Shown here one piece after another: positions 26,381 through 35,670 of a stretch of 64,000 nucleotides of DNA. The notes beneath the pieces were generated by a model, which did no database searches, was not told where the DNA came from, and saw nothing but the letters and a program-made list of their open reading frames with translations. The stretch spans positions 1-64,000 of the forward strand of contig NZ_JAGYPG010000002.1 of the NCBI RefSeq assembly GCF_018343625.1. Reading direction: 5' to 3'. Source of the stretch: Lederbergia citri. Lineage in GTDB: Bacteria; Bacillota; Bacilli; Bacillales; Bacillaceae_C. Made by a program: the position numbers and the translations under genes. Positions within the stretch are counted from its first letter, which is position 1. Each line of letters opens with the position of its first letter.

Positions 26381-27718
26381 TTAACGTTTCAAAATAGCTT
26401 CTGCTTCTTTTCTAAACTCAGCTGCTCCTTCTTCTGGTGACAACTTTTTGTACATAACCATTTCATCTATATTAGCTAGTTCATTTAATACTTCAGAAGC
26501 TGTTGCAGGGAAGTTGGAATCAATTGGTGAACTGTGATCTGTAACGTATTCAATGTACTCGAATACTTTTTTATCAACATCGCTTAAATCAGCGGACATT
26601 GCATTTCGAATTTCTTCTTTAATCGGAATACCGCGATCTGTTCCACCTATATTGAAGACTTCAATAGTATTTGTGAAGAAGTCTATAAATTTAGCAGCTT
26701 CCTCTTTCTTCTTAGAGTTTTCAGCAATTGACCAGAACATAGCTGGTTTCAAATACATACCTTTTGCGTTATTAGCTCCGGGTAAGAGATTTAAATTAAG
26801 TTCTCTTCCAGAGGCATCTGTTACAACTCCAACTTGGTTGGACCATCTCCAGTCAATGGCTGCTTTTCCGTGAACAATCAGCTCATCTTCAGGACCTTGT
26901 ACTTGTTGAATAACATCATAACCAGGCATGGCCCCTTCTTCATATAGCTTTAAGTTTCTTGTGAAGTAATCCACTAATAACTTATCATCGTCATATCCTA
27001 GACCTGTTCCATCTTCGTTAAACAATTTAAACCCTTGCTCTCTTAAATAATATTCAAAAATATTTTTCGGCTCTGGTAGACGAGCGCCAAATTTTCCAGT
27101 TTTATCTTTTACAGTACGCACAATATTATCAAAATCTTCCCAAGTCCAGTCATTCTTCATTTCCACGCCAGCTTCTTCCATCATAGCAGGATCATACAAA
27201 GCTGTAAGAGCGTTCGTCCCTGTAGGAATTCCTAATAGCTTTCCACCCTTAACTCCTGAATCCATAATCGTGTCGCTTACTCCAGCAACATTAATGGCAC
27301 CGCTTTCAACGAAAGGTTTTAAATCAGCTAATAATCCTTGTTCAGCGTAGAGGTTTAAATATTCTCCAAAGTTTTGTTGCATAATATCTGGTAAGTTATT
27401 ACCCGCAGCTTGAGCGGCCATTCTTTCAAAATACCCATCAAATCCTGTAAATTCAGGTTCAATTTTCACATTAGGATTTTGCTGCTCATAGAGCTCGATA
27501 ATTTTCAGAGTCATATCATGGCGCCCTTGGGATCCCCACCAAGACATCCTTAACGTTACTTGTTCATCCTTACCTGATTTTTCCTCTGATTTATTTCCAT
27601 CATTTGCTTTAGCGTTGTTATTGTTATCCGCAGATCCTTGTTGTGATCCACCAGAACAAGCAGTTAGAATAATGGATAACGCAAGCGCTAACATAGAGAA
27701 CCAAAACTTTTTCATCAT
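26381..27718 (-). CDS. Extracellular solute-binding lipoprotein (YesO type)
   Basis: About 445 residues with a lipoprotein signal peptide ending LTAC (Cys near residue 21), an acidic-lysine linker, then a family 1 solute-binding domain. It captures oligosaccharide outside the cell for the adjacent YesP/YesQ-like permeases. The start is taken at ATG 27718 (27715 is equally possible); AGGGGG lies immediately upstream. Control: a strong cre site at 27740-27753. The gene order SBP-permease-permease-GH105-YesL mirrors B. subtilis yesOPQRL-like loci. Confidence 0.93.
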   Translation of the reverse strand: MMKKFWFSMLALALSIILTACSGGSQQGSADNNNNAKANDGNKSEEKSGKDEQVTLRMSWWGSQGRHDMTLKIIELYEQQNPNVKIEPEFTGFDGYFERMAAQAAGNNLPDIMQQNFGEYLNLYAEQGLLADLKPFVESGAINVAGVSDTIMDSGVKGGKLLGIPTGTNALTALYDPAMMEEAGVEMKNDWTWEDFDNIVRTVKDKTGKFGARLPEPKNIFEYYLREQGFKLFNEDGTGLGYDDDKLLVDYFTRNLKLYEEGAMPGYDVIQQVQGPEDELIVHGKAAIDWRWSNQVGVVTDASGRELNLNLLPGANNAKGMYLKPAMFWSIAENSKKKEEAAKFIDFFTNTIEVFNIGGTDRGIPIKEEIRNAMSADLSDVDKKVFEYIEYVTDHSSPIDSNFPATASEVLNELANIDEMVMYKKLSPEEGAAEFRKEAEAILKR

Positions 27719-27739
27719 TTTCCCCCTCATCTTTTCCTT

Positions 27740-27753
27740 TGAAAGCGTTTACT
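27740..27753 (-). promoter_or_regulatory. cre site upstream of the binding-protein gene
   Basis: TGAAAGCGTTTACT matches the cre consensus TGWAANCGNTNWCA at 13 of 14 positions. It is located 22-35 nt upstream of the start codon, implying CcpA roadblock or promoter repression of the pectin ABC operon. Confidence 0.7.
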
Positions 27754-27805
27754 CTTTCTACATGTAAATATATAGTATTGAAGCATTAGGAAAAATAAAA
27801 ATTTC

Positions 27806-27838
27806 AGACGTCATTGTTTAAAAAATAGACGTCTTTTT
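27806..27838 (+). terminator. Plus-oriented hairpin in the yesN-yesO gap
   Basis: AGACGTC / GACGTCT pair and are followed on the plus strand by TTTTT. There is no plus-strand gene close upstream, so its role is unclear. The rest of 27839-27942 holds a fragment of a common Bacillus repeat and no gene. Confidence 0.35.
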
Positions 27839-27942
27839 CCATATAATTTGTTAAACTGTTGAATTCCGCTCCAGGGACTACGCTTTTCCTTTGCGGCTAC
27901 GAGATCACCATGCCTCCCAACTTTATATAAGGCTAAAAAGAT

Positions 27943-27970
27943 AAAAAAAGGGAAGACTTTGCATCTTCCC
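27943..27970 (-). terminator. Terminator after yesN
   Basis: GGGAAGA / TCTTCCC stem with a 7-nt loop is followed on the minus strand by TTTTTTT, just past the response-regulator stop codon. Confidence 0.85.
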
Positions 27971-27973
27971 TCC

Positions 27974-29548
27974 TCATCCATTAGCTATGCCGTGTCCATG
28001 GTGGTTTATATATTCAGTTGGTGTAAATCCAGTCTGTTTTTTAAACACTTGGCTAAAGTATCGAGGATTATTTCCAAACCCAACTTCCTCTGCTACCTCA
28101 AACATTTTAAATTCGTCTGTCTGCTCAAATATCTCAATAGCACGATTGATGCGCCGTTTCATTAAATAAAGTGAGAACTTTTCACCTATTTCTTTCTTAA
28201 ACAGCTTGCCTAAATAATCGGAATTCATGTAAACGATCTCATTTGCAATTTTAGATAACGTTAATTCCTCTTCGTCTAAATGTTCATCTATATATTCAAG
28301 TATTTTTTGAATGATAGAGCTCTGGACATGTTTCGTATCGATATAATGAACCTGAGTAACTTCCTCCGCTACACTGGCAATAAATTCTCGAACCTTCTCT
28401 ATAGTACGTAACTGAGTAAACGTAATGATCTGTTTATATAATGCGTCCATGTATTCCTTTTTGCCTTGTCTTGTAATCGCCATCAATAATTCAAGACTAT
28501 GAGATTTCACGATACTTTCGTCATATCTATTTTTTTGAAGATGCAAGAAAAACTCATCTACATATTGTCGAACAGTAACAAGATCCCCGCTTCTAATCGA
28601 TAATATCAATTCATCATGATCATATTGAAAGCTCGTTTCTGAATTTACTGCCATGTCCAATCCATTTTTCGCAATAATGCTGCCTTCTCCTAAATAGAAC
28701 CGTTTTGATAAATAATCCATCGCTTCTTTGTACAAATTACGTATATCCTGTATTTTACCAACATTGCTTATCGCTCCTGTAAAAGTAAGTTGATACACGT
28801 TTGAGAAAATTTGTTGTACCTCTTTTAATAACTTGATCAATGTATCCACTTCGACTTCTTCAGTTAGAATCACAATTCGTTCGCCTATTGTGGTTTCTAA
28901 TAATACGGAATGGTTTTTTTCCAGATTATCGACTACGGTTTCCTTTAAAGCAAAAATATGCTCATATTCATGTTCTCGTTCAATTGTTAATACAAGTAAC
29001 CGCAAACGGATATTTGATTGATCAAAATCGAATATCTTTCTATAATATTCCCACTCCTGCAATCCATACTTTTTATTCGTAATTAATTCTTTTAAAAACT
29101 GCTCTTTTGCTTTTGGCATGATATGTTCAAGTTTATGATTTATCGACACTATGAACTGCTCTTTTTGTTTCTCTTCATTCAATTCATCAACAACTTCACA
29201 AAGAGCTTGTTCAATTTTGTTCTCATTACTCGGTTTCAAGAGATAATGTTTAACACTATAAGCCATTGCCGTTTTGGCAAATTCAAATTCATCATAACCT
29301 GAGAGAATAATGAATTTTACATGTGGATGGGTTTCATGGATTTGCTTAATCATCTCAATTCCATTCATTCCTGGCATCTTAATGTCAGTAACGACGATGT
29401 CAGGAATATCTTTATCGAAATAATCAAGCGCCATTTGACCATGGTGTGCCTCTGCAACAAGGCTTGTCCCACATTTTTCCCAATCAACAAGCATCGCTAT
29501 GCCTCTTAAAATATTTATCTCGTCATCTACCAATAAAACTTTATACAT
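27974..29548 (-). CDS. yesN: AraC-type response regulator (YesN family)
   Basis: About 524 residues from ATG 29548, preceded by AGGTGAG that overlaps the end of the kinase gene; the frame is open to 29638 but the longer start lacks this site. The receiver domain (1-120) has phospho-acceptor D55 (VVTDIKMPG) and the conserved lysine in YLLKPS. A long linker region follows, and the C-terminal 100 residues hold two AraC-type HTH motifs (ELTLSKIANEIVYMNSDYLGKLFKK; MFEVAEEVGFGNNPRYFSQVFKK). Partner of the YesM kinase 4 bp upstream. It probably activates the neighbouring yesOPQ-GH105-yesL genes. Confidence 0.93.
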   Translation of the reverse strand: MYKVLLVDDEINILRGIAMLVDWEKCGTSLVAEAHHGQMALDYFDKDIPDIVVTDIKMPGMNGIEMIKQIHETHPHVKFIILSGYDEFEFAKTAMAYSVKHYLLKPSNENKIEQALCEVVDELNEEKQKEQFIVSINHKLEHIMPKAKEQFLKELITNKKYGLQEWEYYRKIFDFDQSNIRLRLLVLTIEREHEYEHIFALKETVVDNLEKNHSVLLETTIGERIVILTEEVEVDTLIKLLKEVQQIFSNVYQLTFTGAISNVGKIQDIRNLYKEAMDYLSKRFYLGEGSIIAKNGLDMAVNSETSFQYDHDELILSIRSGDLVTVRQYVDEFFLHLQKNRYDESIVKSHSLELLMAITRQGKKEYMDALYKQIITFTQLRTIEKVREFIASVAEEVTQVHYIDTKHVQSSIIQKILEYIDEHLDEEELTLSKIANEIVYMNSDYLGKLFKKEIGEKFSLYLMKRRINRAIEIFEQTDEFKMFEVAEEVGFGNNPRYFSQVFKKQTGFTPTEYINHHGHGIANG

Positions 29549-29552
29549 TTTC

Positions 29553-31286
29553 TCACCTCGCCATAAAAGGTAATGTGACAGTAACCGTTGTCCCTTCACC
29601 TTTTTTACTTTCGATGTGAATCCCGTAATCATCGCCAAACATCAACTTTATTCTTTCATTAATATTATAAAGACCAATTCCAGAGCCTTTCGACTTTATT
29701 CTACCTTCAAATATCGTTTCAATCGTTTCTTCATCCATACCGGGCCCATTATCGTTTACAATAATATGCAAAAGATCTTCATCAATTTCACAATGGATGA
29801 CAATATCACATTCAGAAACGATTTCCTCTAACCCATGTTGAATCGCATTTTCAATGATCGGCTGAATCGTCAGCTTTGGAATACTGCATTTTTTTATGTC
29901 TTCTAATCCAAAGACGCTAAAATGCAATCTATTTTCATAACGATATTTCTGTATCGTAATATAATGATGAACAATATCAAATTCTTCCTCTATTGTAATA
30001 AGTGGCGCTTTTTTACTTATAATATTGCGCATCATATTTCCTAACGCTTCAGCCAAGCTTGAAATTTTGTCCTGTTTATTCATCCGGGCCAACCAGTTGA
30101 TCGAATCTAATGTGTTGTATAAAAAGTGCGGATTGATTTGTGCTTGAAGCGCCTTATATTGAGTTTCTTTTATAATTAGTTGTTTTTGATAATTTTCTTT
30201 TATAAGTCCTTTAATCTCTTCCAACATCAAAGCAAAGTTTTTTTGCATCTGCCCAATTTCATCTTTTTGATAATGATCCGTTTCAAAATATAAATCTTCA
30301 AATTTACCATTTTGTACTTGTTTCATTTTCTCCGTTAACTCTTCTATCGGCTTTGAAATTGCTTGGGCTGCTCTTCTGCTAACAAAGACTGTTAATCCAA
30401 TCATAAGTACTATAAAAAGCGTCATGATGTGAGTAAATATTTTCGTTTTTTCAGCAATATTATCGTAAGGAACAATATTATAATAAGTTAAGCCAGATGA
30501 GGATGATAAGTGGAAGGTTATAAAATACTTTTTCCCTTGCATTTCATGAATGAGAAATCCACGCTCCTGTCTTTTCTTATCTTGGTCAACAACATTTGTG
30601 ATATCGCTTTCAAAAAAATCATCTTTATAAAGGACATCTTTCCCTTTTGTAATGACAATACTCCGTTCTTGTGGAAGATTTAATACTTGATTCAACATAC
30701 TTTTCATATCTATCGTAATGCCAAGTAATCCTAAATGATCTAATTGTAAATTTTCAGTCCTACGAATTTGGCGCCCTGAAAGCAGCGTATTCTGTTCCAA
30801 GCTTTCCCACACATTTCCTCCATGTAATTGAAAGATGTCTTTCGAATAATTCGAAAAATCACCGTGAAAAGCAGGATCATATCCACCAACATAATTTTCC
30901 ATGTGATAATCTAAGATTTGAACAGATGTAATATACCTTTCCAAATTCGTGTAATATACTAACCGATCTGTAAGCATCATCCTTGTTTTATAGGCATGAT
31001 AATCCCAATAGTTTACTTTAATCGTTCGTAAATATCTTTGGATAATGCTATCAGTGCTAATTTGGAATGATAGCTTTTCTACTTTTTTTAATTCTTCATC
31101 TAATGCAGTGGAAGATAATAGAAGACTTTCGGCAGATTCGTCATAAATTCTTTCTTCATACATCTTGGAAAAATTATAAAACAGAATAATGCCTGATAAA
31201 GTAAATAAAAATAGAAGCAGCAATGTTACCGAAAAAATCTTATTTTTAATCGTGCTAAAATAGTTAAAGAGGTTACTTACCCTCAA
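29553..31286 (-). CDS. yesM: Sensor histidine kinase (YesM family)
   Basis: 577 residues: transmembrane helix 1 (about 18-40), an extracellular dCache-like sensor of about 240 residues, transmembrane helix 2 (about 285-305), HAMP, then a His_kinase domain with the phospho-acceptor in INPHFLYNTLDSINW and an HATPase_c domain with NAIQHGL (N-box) and GSGIGLYNI (G-box). This is the LytS/YesM class. It starts with TTG at 31286 behind a GGGGGTGGGGG purine run. It is translationally close to yesN. The sensor likely reads oligogalacturonide or the loaded binding protein outside the cell (inferred). The 275-bp upstream gap shows only an AT-rich promoter region. Confidence 0.92.
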   Translation of the reverse strand: MRVSNLFNYFSTIKNKIFSVTLLLLFLFTLSGIILFYNFSKMYEERIYDESAESLLLSSTALDEELKKVEKLSFQISTDSIIQRYLRTIKVNYWDYHAYKTRMMLTDRLVYYTNLERYITSVQILDYHMENYVGGYDPAFHGDFSNYSKDIFQLHGGNVWESLEQNTLLSGRQIRRTENLQLDHLGLLGITIDMKSMLNQVLNLPQERSIVITKGKDVLYKDDFFESDITNVVDQDKKRQERGFLIHEMQGKKYFITFHLSSSSGLTYYNIVPYDNIAEKTKIFTHIMTLFIVLMIGLTVFVSRRAAQAISKPIEELTEKMKQVQNGKFEDLYFETDHYQKDEIGQMQKNFALMLEEIKGLIKENYQKQLIIKETQYKALQAQINPHFLYNTLDSINWLARMNKQDKISSLAEALGNMMRNIISKKAPLITIEEEFDIVHHYITIQKYRYENRLHFSVFGLEDIKKCSIPKLTIQPIIENAIQHGLEEIVSECDIVIHCEIDEDLLHIIVNDNGPGMDEETIETIFEGRIKSKGSGIGLYNINERIKLMFGDDYGIHIESKKGEGTTVTVTLPFMAR

Positions 31287-31562
31287 TCCCCCACCCCCTT
31301 ACTGTCCATTTGCTAGTCTCTCTCTATCAAACAAATAGTTATAATCGTCCAAAGGAAAAAATATTTTTTGGTGAAATGTGACGATATTGTTACACATCAA
31401 GTATAAATCCTGAAATTATTGGCGTGCAAGTTGTATTTTTTTCTTTATTTTTCGAGTAATTCTTTTGTCTTAGATGAGAAACTGTTTAAGAGAATCCATC
31501 ATATTTTAATAATTATCCTCATATATTATATCAGTTCTATTTTTATTAAGAAGGTGAAATTC

Positions 31563-31742
31563 ATGATGCTAACTAAAATCGCATTATTTATTGCTATCAT
31601 TATGACTGTTTATTTGTTTGCATACTCCTACATAGAGGCATTGAGGATTTCAAATTCGGAAGAGAAAGTTTATGGTGGAACTTTTATTTTCTCTTCCATT
31701 ATGGCATTTGTTTTTTCGGGACTTACATACTTGTTTATTTAA
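31563..31742 (+). CDS. Small two-span membrane protein
   Basis: 59 residues from ATG 31563 behind AAGAAGGTGA; the frame stays open to 31419 but the upstream part reads as leader. The sequence has two hydrophobic stretches (LTKIALFIAIIMTVYLFAYSYI and FIFSSIMAFVFSGLTYLFI) joined by a polar loop. It is followed by a good bidirectional hairpin, which supports a real transcript. I recognise no family. It may be a small stress or regulatory membrane peptide. Confidence 0.55.
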   Translation: MMLTKIALFIAIIMTVYLFAYSYIEALRISNSEEKVYGGTFIFSSIMAFVFSGLTYLFI

Positions 31743-31770
31743 AATTGTGCTTAACACGATAATACACCAC

Positions 31771-31794
31771 AACCGTGTACATTTTTACACGGTT
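31771..31794. terminator. Bidirectional terminator between the small membrane protein and EamA genes
   Basis: AACCGTGTA / TACACGGTT nine-pair stem, with T-rich sequence on both sides, between two convergent genes. Confidence 0.75.
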
Positions 31795-31804
31795 ATCTTA
31801 TTTT

Positions 31805-32707
31805 CTATTGTGGCTCTAAACTCTGAACAGCCTTGGACCTTTTCTCATATGCAAGGAATAAAGTAACACTGACTATAATGATCGATCCACCTATTATTTG
31901 ACTCCAGAGAATCAATTCATTCAAAATCATAACTGCTAAAATTGCTGCACCAACCGGCTCAAATAAAATTGCCATAGATATCGTAGATGTGCTTAACCAT
32001 TTTAAAGACCAGTTAAAAAGGGTATGTCCTAATAAAGTAGGAAGTATAGCCAGCGATAAAAAATACATCCAATCCGCCGGCGGATAAGGATATAAACTAG
32101 ATCCTGTTAGCAGTACATAAATGAATAAGACGATGGAGCTTATTAAATAAACGGTAAAAGTATAGGCAACGAGTGAAATACGCTTCCTGACTTCTTGTCC
32201 AAACAGTAAATAAGCAGTAATGAACGCACATGCAGCCAATGCTAAAAAATCACCATATAATGCGGAACCGCTTATTTTAAAATCACCCCAGCTAATAATG
32301 ACACTTCCAATGATGGCAATAATGGCACAGAGAATCGCTTTTGCAGAAAACTTTTCATTAAATAATAAAAATGTGCCAATAAAAGCGAATAATGGCTGGA
32401 GCGTAACCAATACCGTTGAACTAGCGACAGTTGTGTAATTCAATGATTCAAACCACAAAATAAAATGGAAGGCTAAAAATATTCCAGCGACAATGGAGAA
32501 TATCCATTCTTTCGTATTCATGTAGAAAAGTTCTTTTATATATTTAGGAAAGAATATAGGTATCATGATTAAAACGCTAAAAAATAATCGATAAAAAGCA
32601 ATTACTGCTGCATCAGCAGAAGATAATTTTACAAAAATAGCGGATGTCGATACTGACAAAACCCCTATAATCAACGCAAAATAAGGGTTTATTTTAGGTT
32701 TATCCAT
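31805..32707 (-). CDS. EamA/DMT family transporter
   Basis: About 300 residues and ten spans in two EamA repeats (each about 140 residues; the second starts around SGSALYGDFLALAACAF). This is the drug/metabolite transporter superfamily, whose members export amino acids or metabolites. The ATG at 32707 is preferred because AAGGAG lies 8 nt upstream; the frame extends to 32764 without a good site. It sits alone between terminators and is outside the pectin functions. Substrate unknown. Confidence 0.88.
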   Translation of the reverse strand: MDKPKINPYFALIIGVLSVSTSAIFVKLSSADAAVIAFYRLFFSVLIMIPIFFPKYIKELFYMNTKEWIFSIVAGIFLAFHFILWFESLNYTTVASSTVLVTLQPLFAFIGTFLLFNEKFSAKAILCAIIAIIGSVIISWGDFKISGSALYGDFLALAACAFITAYLLFGQEVRKRISLVAYTFTVYLISSIVLFIYVLLTGSSLYPYPPADWMYFLSLAILPTLLGHTLFNWSLKWLSTSTISMAILFEPVGAAILAVMILNELILWSQIIGGSIIIVSVTLFLAYEKRSKAVQSLEPQ

Positions 32708-32826
32708 ATGTTTCTCCTTAATATTAAGTTCAATTTGTTTTGCGACAAGCTTTCTGTAAAACATTTTACCTTTGTAATAAGTTATAATCCATACATATAC
32801 ATCTTTAGAGGGGAGGAATTTGGAGT

Positions 32827-33519
32827 TTGGATTATTTAGATTTGGAATTACTTCTAAAACTTGGTATTTCCGCCATATTAGGGTTAATTATTGGTTTGGA
32901 ACGCGAATTAAAAAGAAAGCCACTTGGACTTAAAACAAGTTTAGTCATCTCTATTATTAGCTGTCTATTAACTATTGTATCAATAGAATCTGCATATATT
33001 TTTCCAGGTAGCGATAATGTTAGAATCCAGATGGACCCTCTCCGTTTAGCGGCACAAATCGTTTCGGGAATTGGTTTCCTCGGAGCTGGGGTCATATTAC
33101 GAAGAGGCAATGATCATATTTCAGGACTGACTACCGCAGCAATGATTTGGGGGGCAGCAGGCATCGGAATTACTGTTGGTGCTGGTTTTTATGTTGAAGC
33201 TGTTGCAGGAGTTATATTATTAATAATAAGTGTCGAATTCATACCTTATACATTAATAAAAATTGGACCAAAAAGGTTGTTAAAAAGAGATATAATCATA
33301 AAAATAACAGTTAGTAAACAAGAAAGTTTAGAGAAAGTAATAGAAAAAATAAAAGAAGATAAAATCACCATCTCCCACACTCGAATAAAAGACCTTAAAG
33401 AAAATGCAAACCATCTTCTCGAACTAAAAACGAGAGTCAATGCAGATCGTCCAATTACAAATGTTTATTATGCCATTTCTAAAATTGAAGACGTACAAAG
33501 CATTGAGATTATAAACTAA
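32827..33519 (+). CDS. MgtC/SapB family membrane protein
   Basis: 230 residues with four to five N-terminal spans containing the MgtC signature (GLIIGLERELKRKPLGLKT and GIGFLGAGVILR) and a C-terminal ACT-like cytosolic domain of about 80 residues. Family members are linked to magnesium limitation and membrane ATPase control. The TTG start at 32827 has GGGGAGGAA 8 nt upstream, which decides it. It is the last apparently vertical gene before the tRNA-Ala island. Confidence 0.9.
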   Translation: MDYLDLELLLKLGISAILGLIIGLERELKRKPLGLKTSLVISIISCLLTIVSIESAYIFPGSDNVRIQMDPLRLAAQIVSGIGFLGAGVILRRGNDHISGLTTAAMIWGAAGIGITVGAGFYVEAVAGVILLIISVEFIPYTLIKIGPKRLLKRDIIIKITVSKQESLEKVIEKIKEDKITISHTRIKDLKENANHLLELKTRVNADRPITNVYYAISKIEDVQSIEIIN

Positions 33520-33543
33520 AATTTCACACAGAAAAAAATACCC

Positions 33544-33571
33544 TTGAACTTTCTACAAAAGTTACTATAAT
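33544..33571 (+). promoter_or_regulatory. tRNA-Ala promoter
   Basis: TTGAAC (33544-33549) and TATAAT (33566-33571) with a 16-nt spacer, 24 nt ahead of the tRNA. Confidence 0.75.
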
Positions 33572-33594
33572 AGAAAATGTAGCTTAAATAAGTC

Positions 33595-33667
33595 GGGGGA
33601 TTAGCTCAGCTGGGAGAGCGCTACACTGGCAGTGTAGAGGTCAGCGGTTCGAACCCGCTATTCTCCA
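33595..33667 (+). tRNA. tRNA-Ala (anticodon GGC)
   Basis: A full cloverleaf can be drawn: acceptor GGGGGAT/ATTCTCC with two G-U pairs, D-arm GCTCAGCTGGGAGAGC, anticodon stem CTACA/TGTAG with loop CTGGCAG (anticodon GGC), T-arm AGCGG-TTCGAAC-CCGCT, discriminator A. CCA is not encoded (TCA follows). The 3' half was replaced by island DNA on integration, since an identical 44-bp copy lies at 48.1 kb. Confidence 0.95.
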
Positions 33668-33668
33668 T
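33625..33668 (+). repeat. attL: 44-bp direct repeat in tRNA-Ala 3' half
   Basis: The 44 bp from the anticodon loop to one base past the discriminator recur exactly at 48122-48165. This is the attachment core of the integrated element. Confidence 0.93.
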
Positions 33669-33673
33669 CAATC

Positions 33674-33719
33674 AAATAGCTTGCAATACCTTTTTAAATA
33701 AGGGTTTGCAAGCTTATTT
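33674..33719 (+). terminator. Island-borne terminator for tRNA-Ala
   Basis: AAATAGCTTGCAA pairs with TTGCAAGCTTATTT around a short loop, then T-rich sequence. A near-identical hairpin follows the att copy at 48.17 kb; see findings. Confidence 0.8.
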
Positions 33720-33750
33720 GTTTTATTTCCTTATAAGTTCATTTCGGTCT

Positions 33751-33770
33751 TGACCACATTTTGACCACAT
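33751..33770 (+). repeat. Arm-type repeats near attL
   Basis: TGACCACATTTTGACCACAT contains two copies of TTGACCACAT-like decamers 11 bp apart, about 80 bp inside attL. The same tandem motif, one base different, lies inside attR at 47991-48009. Integrase arm-binding sites have this layout. Confidence 0.5.
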
Positions 33771-33831
33771 AAGCATTTTTTCCAAGCAATATAAACACAA
33801 ATTTTTATTGTTACTTTGAATTAATATAAAT

Positions 33832-34705
33832 TTATTTGTCTTTTTCTATTAAGAAGTTTCCCATCATATTTTCAAATCTAGTTGCAGCATCCATTTGTAA
33901 ATGCGGTAAAACATGAGAGTATGTATTTAATGTAATAGCAATATTCCCATGCCCTAAACGCTCTTGAACAATTTTAGGATGGACGTCGTTTTTTAACATT
34001 AATGTTGCATGAGTATGTCTTAAATCATGAAATCTAATCTTTGTTAGGTCAGCATTTCTTATTAATGTATAAAATTGACGAAGAACATTTCTTGGAATCC
34101 AAGGCTTTCCATCAATCGTACAATTAACTAAATCATGATCCTGATATGCATTCAGTAGTCTGCTTTTTTCCACTTCCTGATTCTCTTTATGTTTTAATAA
34201 CCTTTCGACCACATAATTAGGAATGGCTATAACTCTCGATGAACTTTTACTTTTTGGAGCAGCGAACACTGCTTTCCCACTCACTTCTACGATTGTTTGC
34301 CTTATACTTATGGTATTATTTCTAAAATCGCAATCCTTCCATCTTAAACCGAGAATTTCACCTCTTCTCATTCCTGTATATATTGCTAATAAGTAAAGAA
34401 TGTAGAATCGTTCACCTTCTATAGAATCCAATAAAATATTACATTCTTTCTCAGTCCAAGTAATCATATATGACTGTGAACTAACTTTCGGTCTTTTTGT
34501 ATGTAAAACTACGTTTTTTCGAACAATATTTTCTTCTACTGCATCATTCATTGCTTTTCTTCTCTCCAGTCATTGCTACTCTTGCATCTTTTTGCGTGCT
34601 AAAACCAGATTTAGTTCTTTGACGTCTTTTATTTGTAACTGGATCTCTAGGTAAATCTATAGTAAAGGACCAATTCGAACCCCTTTTTCTTAAATAACCT
34701 TTCAT
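33832..34705 (-). pseudogene. Phage-type tyrosine integrase, core-binding domain deleted
   Basis: The N-terminal arm-binding domain is intact from ATG 34705 (MKGYLRKRGSNWSFTIDLPRDP..., 53 codons) and stops at 34544. The catalytic domain resumes in another frame from 34551 and runs 239 residues. It carries the catalytic residues R (TGMRRGEILGL), HxxR (RFHDLRHTHATL), H (LGHGNI) and Y (NTYSHV). About 90-100 residues of the SAM-like core-binding domain are missing at the overlap. The protein cannot be full length, so the island integrase is dead. A consensus-like AAGGAGG upstream (about 34750) marks the old leader. Confidence 0.85.
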
Positions 34706-34895
34706 TTTATGCACTCCTTCTTAATGTAATAATTATTACTATTCTTACCAAGGAGGATAAAATTTAAAGTGAATCGCTGTTGAAAAATTACAAAAACTTT
34801 ATTAAAAAAATTAATACTATTATGATCAATACAAAATATTATTACATCATGCCGCCCGTAAGATGAGGGTGTGTAAATAGCATATAAACTAAAAT

Positions 34896-34986
34896 CTTTC
34901 TTAAACTATCCCGCCCCGTTAGCATATTAACTTCAACAAAAAAAAGCGCTTAATCCTTCTTCGATTAACGCCCCCGATAGTTTAAG
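34896..34986 (-). repeat. Intergenic hairpin repeat, copy 1 (R1)
   Basis: CCGCCCCGTTAG, then ACTTCAACAAAAAAAAGCG, then a GCGCTTAATCC..GATTAACGC hairpin and GATAGTTTAAG. On the minus strand it is hairpin plus T8, a terminator shape. Located 150 bp beyond the AhpD-like gene. The other copies lie at 49-64 kb. Confidence 0.8.
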
Positions 34987-35056
34987 TACGATATTTCACA
35001 ATCTTAGAAAGAATATATTCAGCTAAAGTTAATTACTCTATTTAAGTATATAATGG

Positions 35057-35093
35057 AAAAGCATCCAAACTGATTCATTTGGATGCTTTTTTC
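35057..35093. terminator. Terminator after the AhpD-like gene
   Basis: AAAAGCATCCAAA / TTTGGATGCTTTT thirteen-pair stem with an 8-nt loop and T-runs on both strands, 43 bp past the stop codon. Confidence 0.85.
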
Positions 35094-35135
35094 TACAATC
35101 GGAGACGGACACTATAAGATGTTCGTTGAGAATAA

Positions 35136-35579
35136 TTATTTTTCTGTTGCTGTATTCCCCATTGCAATAGAAATTCTATTCCAACTGTTAATTTGATTGA
35201 TTATTAGAATAAGGTCAACATATTGTCTTTCGTCATAATGTTCACGTACCCGGTGATAAAGCTCATCTGGCACACGTTTTGTCGGGATTAAAGTCACGTA
35301 CTCTGTCAGCTCAAGAGCTACTTTTTCTGCATCTGTGTAAAATGTACACTCGCTCCAAGCACTAATACAATATAAACGTTGTTCTGTTTCTCCCATTTTT
35401 TTAGCATCTGCCGTGTGCATATTCAAGCAATACGCACAACCATTTATTTGAGAAGCCCGAATTTTTATAAGTTCACGAAGTTTACGGTCAACACCTGTAG
35501 TTTTCGTATACTTCTCCATTTCCATCATTATTTTAAGTGCTTCTGGTGCTACATTGTAATAATCAATTCGTTGTTCCAA
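35136..35579 (-). CDS. AhpD-like / carboxymuconolactone decarboxylase family protein
   Basis: 147 residues, with the CMD-family active motif GCAYCLNMHTADAKK. C48, C51 and H55 match the redox CxxC and the nearby histidine of AhpD-type alkylhydroperoxidases. AhpD proteins accept electrons from lipoylated E2 subunits via dihydrolipoamide dehydrogenase, which fits the lipA, lipM and pdh neighbours. The start has GGAGG upstream. It is 91 bp after lipA on the same strand. Activity (peroxidase or disulfide reductase) is inferred from the family. Confidence 0.88.
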   Translation of the reverse strand: MEQRIDYYNVAPEALKIMMEMEKYTKTTGVDRKLRELIKIRASQINGCAYCLNMHTADAKKMGETEQRLYCISAWSECTFYTDAEKVALELTEYVTLIPTKRVPDELYHRVREHYDERQYVDLILIINQINSWNRISIAMGNTATEK

Positions 35580-35670
35580 TTTAATTTCCTCCTTAAATAG
35601 GTTTACAATTAGAGACTAATCCAATCGACGATTAACATTAATATTAAACATTAAACTTCAACAAAATTGT

